Made by a program: the position numbers and the translations under genes. A DNA stretch of 64,000 nt from Escarpia spicata (taxonomy: Eukaryota; Annelida; Polychaeta; Sabellida; Siboglinidae), in contig OZ023214.1 in NCBI GenBank assembly GCA_963995525.1, forward strand, positions 39,376,028 to 39,440,027, in the 5' to 3' direction. How positions within the stretch are numbered: the first letter of the stretch is position 1; every line of letters begins with the position of its first letter. A model generated the notes under the pieces. The model was not told the DNA's origin and did no database searches. It saw only the letters and a program-made list of their open reading frames with translations. This document shows, piece after piece, positions 59,354 through 64,000 of the stretch.

Positions 59354-59409
59354 GTTAGTGGACCCTTTGTCGGGTGGGGGCATAAAAGCCTGCAGGGCAG
59401 TCTCCATTT

Positions 59410-59586
59410 CACAGGTTGCGACTTGATTGACAAGTTGTGATTTGATTGACATTGTGTGACTTGATTGACATAAATTGTATGTCTTGATTGAGAGGTTTTT
59501 ATGTGACAGACATGTTGTGACATTTTCAACAGTGTGTCATTTTATTTACAATGTGTGACTTGATAGTCAGGTTGTGACTTGATTGA
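59410..59586. repeat. Degenerate minisatellite, unit about 19 bp, left part
   Basis: The unit ttgtgacttgattgacagg repeats with variation. The same unit resumes at 60715-60880. The array was split by the insertion at 59587-60706. Confidence 0.85.
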
Positions 59587-60706
59587 CAGTAGCATAAAAT
59601 AATGCAGTTCCAGCCCTTAACTGTGCATGTCCGGAAATAGACGTTTGCTGTGTAAGGAAATAGTCTGCCCTATTAAAAAAATGCGTAATATTTTATTTAA
59701 ATGGGCCAAACTAGGTTCATCCTAATGACCCTAAGTCCCAAGCCTATGCTTCGACCCAGGGGAGTACCTACCCGGCGGATGCTTGCTAATAACATAGGCC
59801 AGTTAAGTGAAAGATTACCAAAATATGAATCTAAGCGTTATTATGAATATTAGCGATGGGATGGGTGTAAAATTATTAGAATGTTGGTCATCTGAAACAT
59901 TTGGAAGAAGAGTGTGCGTGTGTGTGTGGAAATATTTATGCTAGACAACTAAGGTGTTGTAAGTTGTATTCAGCACAAATTATCTAAAAACTTTCAAAAC
60001 ACATATTTGGTGCGAAAATAATTTATGTTTCAGAGGAGAATATTTCCTTACACAATGAACTTTCATTTCCAGACATGCGCATTAACCGTTTCAGTACGAC
60101 TGGCTGGTTTTCCGGCCGCACTGTCTGTGACACTTCAGTACGACAGACCGGTTATTCGGCATTGACGATGTCTGCTATTCAAGTCGTTTTTATTCATAAT
60201 AATCCACTGCATGGAGCCACCTGTTGTGTACGGTTGTCAAGTCGAATAAATTAGTTATTCAGCAGTGGTCATCGTTTATTATCGCTCAATAATAGTTTAC
60301 AGTGATTTTCCACCGTATGTTTTGTATAGATTATTTGATAGTTTTAGCGAAGAATCTTTGTCGGATGTTGACGATCGACATAATAACGATGTCGGCGAAC
60401 TTAGTATACAACTGAGTTCAACAACTTCAAAAACGTTGAAATCTTGGCGGCCGTCTTGGATTGTTGGTTACCATGATGACGGAATGTAAAATGATATGGC
60501 TCATTTTATTTGTTGATTATCATACTTTCCGAAAATATATAACATTTGTCTTCATAAAATGCATTTTTGTTGCTCAAATCTTGACTTGAAGTGTGATAGT
60601 CCATTTTCTTGCATATTCACTGGAAATACAGTATTCAGTGGTCACAGCTGGTCAGGGGTGTAGTACTGAAATGGTTAAGGGCCGGAACTGCATTATTTTA
60701 CAACTG
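59587..60706. mobile_element. TIR element (MITE) whose right terminal repeat is split by a second element
   Basis: The left terminus 59587-59640 (cagtagcataaaataatgca, gttccagcccttaactgtgc, atgtccggaaat) is matched in inverse by two pieces on the right: 60679-60706 and 60062-60085. They meet exactly at a TTAA, which is duplicated around the inner insert. The terminal repeat is at least about 50 bp, with a few mismatches. Without the insert the element is about 530 bp. No coding remnant was seen in its own sequence. A TA duplication is possible (TA at the aligned edges) but not certain. Confidence 0.8.
60086..60674. mobile_element. piggyBac-like MITE inserted in the TIR of an older element
   Basis: 589 bp flanked by TTAA on each side (60082-60085, 60675-60678). 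The inverted ends are ccgtttcagtac on the left and, in complement, ccatttcagtac on the right. The left end repeats itself internally (ttcagtacgactggctgg and ttcagtacgacagaccgg). A frame at 60265-60489 includes DSFSEESLSDVDDRHNNDVG, acidic like the N-terminus of piggyBac transposases, but nothing catalytic follows. It is probably an internally deleted copy. Confidence 0.7.
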
Positions 60707-60714
60707 CAGTATTT

Positions 60715-60880
60715 TACTCTACAACGTGATTGACAGGTTATGACTATGTTGAGAGTGTGACTTGATTTATAGGTTGTGACTTGATTGACAGGTTGTTACT
60801 TGCTTGACAAATTGTAACTTGATTGACAGGTTGTGACTTGATTGACAGGTTATGACTTGATTGATAGGTTGAATGTATGT
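60715..60880. repeat. Degenerate minisatellite, right part, next to an exon
   Basis: Continues the ttgtgacttgattgacagg unit of 59410-59586 to within about 14 bp of the acceptor at 60891-60893. Confidence 0.85.
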
Positions 60881-60893
60881 TGCGTGTCTCCAG

Positions 60894-60968
60894 GCTGCCA
60901 TGCCAAGTGTGAGAAGGGCCAGTATGAGTATACGCCGTGCTTCAAGGAACAAAATCGAGAATGTAAAA
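60894..60968 (+). CDS. Cys-module exon 3 of 3 (TNFR-like half repeat)
   Basis: 75 nt, phase 1 at both ends (gtgtctccag|GC ... TGTAAAA|gtgagt). Encodes GCHAKCEKGQYEYTPC and FKEQNRECK, with the spacing shared by the other two module exons. It joins the exon at 61444 by an AGT (Ser) codon. Confidence 0.75.
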
Positions 60969-61443
60969 GTGAGTCTTCATTTCTCTCTTCTGTCCGTGTT
61001 TCTTTGTATAGGAAAATAAAATAGTTTTAACACCCCACTGTAGTGTGTAACTAATTGAATGGAATATCAATGGTGATTGTCATGTCTTGTCTTGTCAGGA
61101 GATATTTTAATCAAAATTACACTTCCGTCCTTATTTTGTGTATGTGGTTTGTTACACATCTGATCTTGTATTACTACGTGCTATGTAATATTATTATTTT
61201 ACTGCAATTGCACTGTTTACACCTACAGTTTTCAATGTTAAATCATAGATGCCCTAAGACAGAGCCATTTCGTAAAAATTGAAAATTAGCCATTTGCACA
61301 CATAATGTTCATTCGGAGATTTTACATATCTGCACAACATTACGTGTAGAACCAGGTGTAGACATTATCCTGCATGAGCGTTCCAACCAGACCATGAACA
61401 ATACAGTAGGACATATATGATTGGTACTGCATCCTGCCACCAG

Positions 61444-61584
61444 GTGTCTCTGTGTTGCCAAAGCCGACCGTGTCGCACAACGTGCTGTATGAGGACCAGC
61501 GACTGGTGAAGCGCGGTTTGTCGAAGGTCCTACGACAAGACAAGGCAACCGAGGCCCTCAACGCACAGGTCAAACTCACCCGAG
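61444..61584 (+). CDS. Internal exon after the Cys modules, unrecognised
   Basis: 141 nt, phase 1 at both ends (tgccaccag|GT ... ACCCGAG|gtacgt). Encodes SVSVLPKPTVSHNVLYEDQR then LVKRGLSKVLRQDKATEALN and AQVKLTR. Charged, no cysteine, probably helical from LVKRG on. A dibasic KR lies after LV, possibly a protease site in a secreted chain, but this is speculative. GC content and codon use match the neighbouring exons. No family recognised. Confidence 0.65.
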
Positions 61585-61609
61585 GTACGTCTCCCCTGTC
61601 ACACACTTG

Positions 61610-61925
61610 ACTGGTGCACAGTGGCACAGTGATTAGAGCAGTACATTCCATGTTCAATTCCTCCTGCTGTCATTATGAATCTTGGGCAAGTTCGATCACT
61701 CTACATTGTTCCAGTTCACTCAGCTGTACGAATGAGTACCTAGCTATAGACAGTGGTGGATAGTTGTGTACGAGTAGTTTTCGTGCAATAACTGCAGCAT
61801 GGCTGAATTCTTCCCGGAGAAGATGGTGTTCGAGTGACGAGATCTGCCAGGGAATAAAGTGTAAAGCGCTTTCAGCAGGCCTAAGCATTGGATACGGCGC
61901 TATGTAAGAAATTACTGTTTATTGT
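61610..61925 (+). mobile_element. tRNA-derived SINE, best copy (copy 2)
   Basis: The head carries pol III promoter boxes: A-box-like tggcacagtgatt near 61622 and B-box-like tgttcaattcc near 61651. The body is shared with 41298-41572 and 20726-20920 (gggcaagttcgatcactcta, ccagttcactcagctgtacg, aatgagtacc ...). The tail ggcgctatgtaagaaatta plus ctgtttatt resembles the LINE tail at 59105-59130. It begins only about 26 bp after the donor of the exon at 61444-61584. Confidence 0.85.
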
Positions 61926-61929
61926 AGTT

Positions 61930-62870
61930 TAATAAGTTGTAACCCGTTACAATTGAAAAATAATGGGTTGTCTCTAGTCAGTTGTAATGTAGCCCATTGC
62001 ATCTATAACAGGTCACATGTTGTCTTTTTACAATTCAACAAGTTGTCATGTGTAATAGTTGTGGTGTAAGTGAGTAGTCATGTATAATTAATTACACTAG
62101 AAACCAGGATCATAATTACAATAACAAAATTTGTAAAAATTGCAATGTAACCAATTAAATTGAACCATCTAATTGAAAGGAATGTTGTAGAATAATAAAA
62201 TTTTATTAAAACTGATTCATCACATTGATGTGAATAGAAAACTGAGTGGAATAACTAAAATAAACAGTTCTATTACAAGTCCTGTGACATGCAGTTTGCC
62301 AGTTTTACAATTAAATTTCTGTATTGTATTAAAAGCTTTGGTTTCGTGCAGTTGGCTTCTAATCGTGAGACTATGGTATGATTATAGCTGTGCTGGCATT
62401 CAATTTATGGGTGTCCTCTGAATGGCATTATATGGGAAACTCCTTCTAGCGTTATTGAGTTACCCAAATGTAGTTTCTATTGATCGTGGTGTCACGTAAA
62501 ATTGCAACAGAGGAGCTACTAGGGTAACACTTTGGTTTATCATGAAGCATTCTTTCTACAGGTTCCTGAATTATTGAAATGAAATACATCTAAGGTGGAT
62601 GTGTTATTATTGTTATCATCATCCCACTTTGCCTCACTGTTATTACGGAAGTATTAAGTAAAACGTTAGCGCACATAGCATTGATGCATTTTTACATATC
62701 CTGTAAGTCCTTCTTTAATATCTAATGTTTTATTTAACAGATTTTTAAAAGTTTCAACAGCACATATATACTTAATTGAAAACAACTGCAATATGTGGAT
62801 GATACCGGAGTAATTAATCTAACAATTTATTAATTAATATTGCAATGCAATGAAAGTTTTGAATCTGTTT
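61930..62870. other. Intron DNA, no recognisable feature
   Basis: AT-rich, no exon supported up to the acceptor at 62871-62873. Confidence 0.45.
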
Positions 62871-62873
62871 CAG

Positions 62874-63052
62874 GGAGTGGATTTGATGTTCAGATTAACC
62901 TGATAGAGAGCAACCTGGCTCCCGTCTTTGAGGCTGTCGACCATTTCAACTCTAATGACAACGATGACTTCTACGGTGACATGAGAGTGCTACAACACTT
63001 CTGTCCTTACCCTGTGCCTGAGAAATACCATCTGTCGTCCGTTCTACACAAG
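62874..63052 (+). CDS. Last visible exon of the modular protein, unrecognised
   Basis: 179 nt, phase 1 in, phase 0 out (gaatctgtttcag|GG ... CACAAG|gtactg). Encodes GSGFDVQINLIESNLAPVFE, then AVDHFNSNDNDDFYGDMRVL and QHFCPYPVPEKYHLSSVLHK. A single cysteine, an acidic Asn/Asp run and a Pro-rich turn; no transmembrane segment. Reading on without splicing meets a stop at 63176-63178, so either the donor is used or the protein ends there. Gene open at the right edge. Confidence 0.65.
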
Positions 63053-64000
63053 GTACTGCTGCATCATGGGATACCAGAACTGTGTCCACACATTCGAAAC
63101 AGTTCAGTTTCACTGATGACTGTTTTATGGCAGAATGCTGTGACACTGATATTTATTAGTGTTTTATGTAATAAGTAAAACACGTTACTACGGTGATCTC
63201 TAATCTTCTTATATCTTGAAAATATATAATTTGTTGTTGAAATAAAATAACAGTTTAGCAACATTTAAAGACAGTGGTACTGTATATTTTAGTATGAGAA
63301 TAAACCAGCAAATGAAAACAGCCATATATTACCTTTAACCAGAGCAGTTGGATTAGGGAGCAAAATTACTCGGGTATTGCCATCAGTTCCATTAAGGGAG
63401 CATTAATTCGCTGTGGCTTTGAGAATTTAAAGTATTATCATTACTATTCAAATGTACTGTAGTCTCACCTCACCGATTGATTCTGACAGTAAAACATGCT
63501 TCTGGGTGCTCTTTGAGCAGTGATTTTAAAACGGCAATTTTCATCCTAAAAACTATGAGTCCATACATTAAATATATTATTATGGCGCAAAAAACCTTGC
63601 ACATAGACAGCAAATACATCTTATTTTATTACAACTATAACTGACGTAATATTCACAGATATAAGGACAAGAACTTTGCATTGTATTTTTCTTCAAAATT
63701 TGTCACCATGATCCAGATGACGGAAGCATGCTTGATGAATTTACTATTTGTGATCTTTGTCTTGCTGACAGAGCATTTAATATTATAAAATACATTTTTT
63801 ATTTATGACATGTTACAATTGTAACATTTACCAATATTATTACCTCAAATACATACACATTTTATTTAATCCATGCATATTGGTAAATGTTACAGAAAAC
63901 GTTAACAAATTACTAATGGGCCCCATCTTCCCCTACATATCAGATTTTTCGAGATCCTCTGATTTACGTATAAATCTCCTGCATTGGTGTTTCTGAAACT
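63053..64000. other. Intron DNA at the right edge
   Basis: AT-rich, no further exon or clear repeat supported before the window ends. Confidence 0.45.

Noticed and set aside
1..64000. CRISPR arrays, operons, bacterial promoters or rRNA/tRNA genes
   Set aside because: The sequence is eukaryotic by introns and repeats; no functional tRNA cloverleaf or rRNA segment was seen apart from the tRNA-derived SINE head.

Overview
This looks like animal (metazoan) nuclear DNA. Coding sequence is split into short exons with GT..AG boundaries and conserved phases. The exons encode signal peptides, a single-pass membrane protein, EGF modules and Cys-rich modules. The DNA between them is AT-rich and full of non-LTR retrotransposons, tRNA-derived SINEs, TTAA- and TA-flanked DNA transposons, minisatellites and microsatellites. 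A marine invertebrate, perhaps a lophotrochozoan such as a mollusc, is my guess from the repeat types. Nothing in the window proves the taxon.

Layout. (1) 1-6 kb: the first coding exon of a leftward secreted-protein gene (4860-5036, minus) beside a CpG-rich probable promoter, with its intron running off the left edge. (2) 6-12.5 kb: repeats only. (3) 12.5-31.9 kb, plus: a five-exon gene for a predicted 543-residue type I membrane protein with a small glycosylated ectodomain and a long Ser/Pro-rich tail carrying tyrosine motifs. Its first intron holds an RTE-like LINE nested in a TIR element, a SINE and two foldback structures. Its fourth intron holds a TTAA-flanked element coding a THAP domain. 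(4) 36.4 kb to the right edge, plus: exons of one or two secreted modular proteins. These are a signal-peptide exon, an EGF, a calcium-binding EGF, three 75-nt exons with identical cysteine spacing, and two unrecognised exons, open at the right end. An open frame at 49455 adds an independent signal peptide in front of the first Cys module, so a second promoter or a second gene may begin there.

Mobile DNA. There is one long uninterrupted CR1/Rex-like LINE ORF (37.3-39.9 kb), several CR1/L2-like remnants, at least six RTE-like 3' pieces, three copies of one SINE family, and piggyBac-like or TTAA elements at 29.6, 34.8 and 60.1 kb. The clearest nest is at 59.4-60.9 kb: a minisatellite was hit by a TIR element whose right terminal repeat was then split at a TTAA by a second element.

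The exon chains are inferred from splice sites, phase and protein features. I could not recognise the full-length proteins, and no database search was possible.
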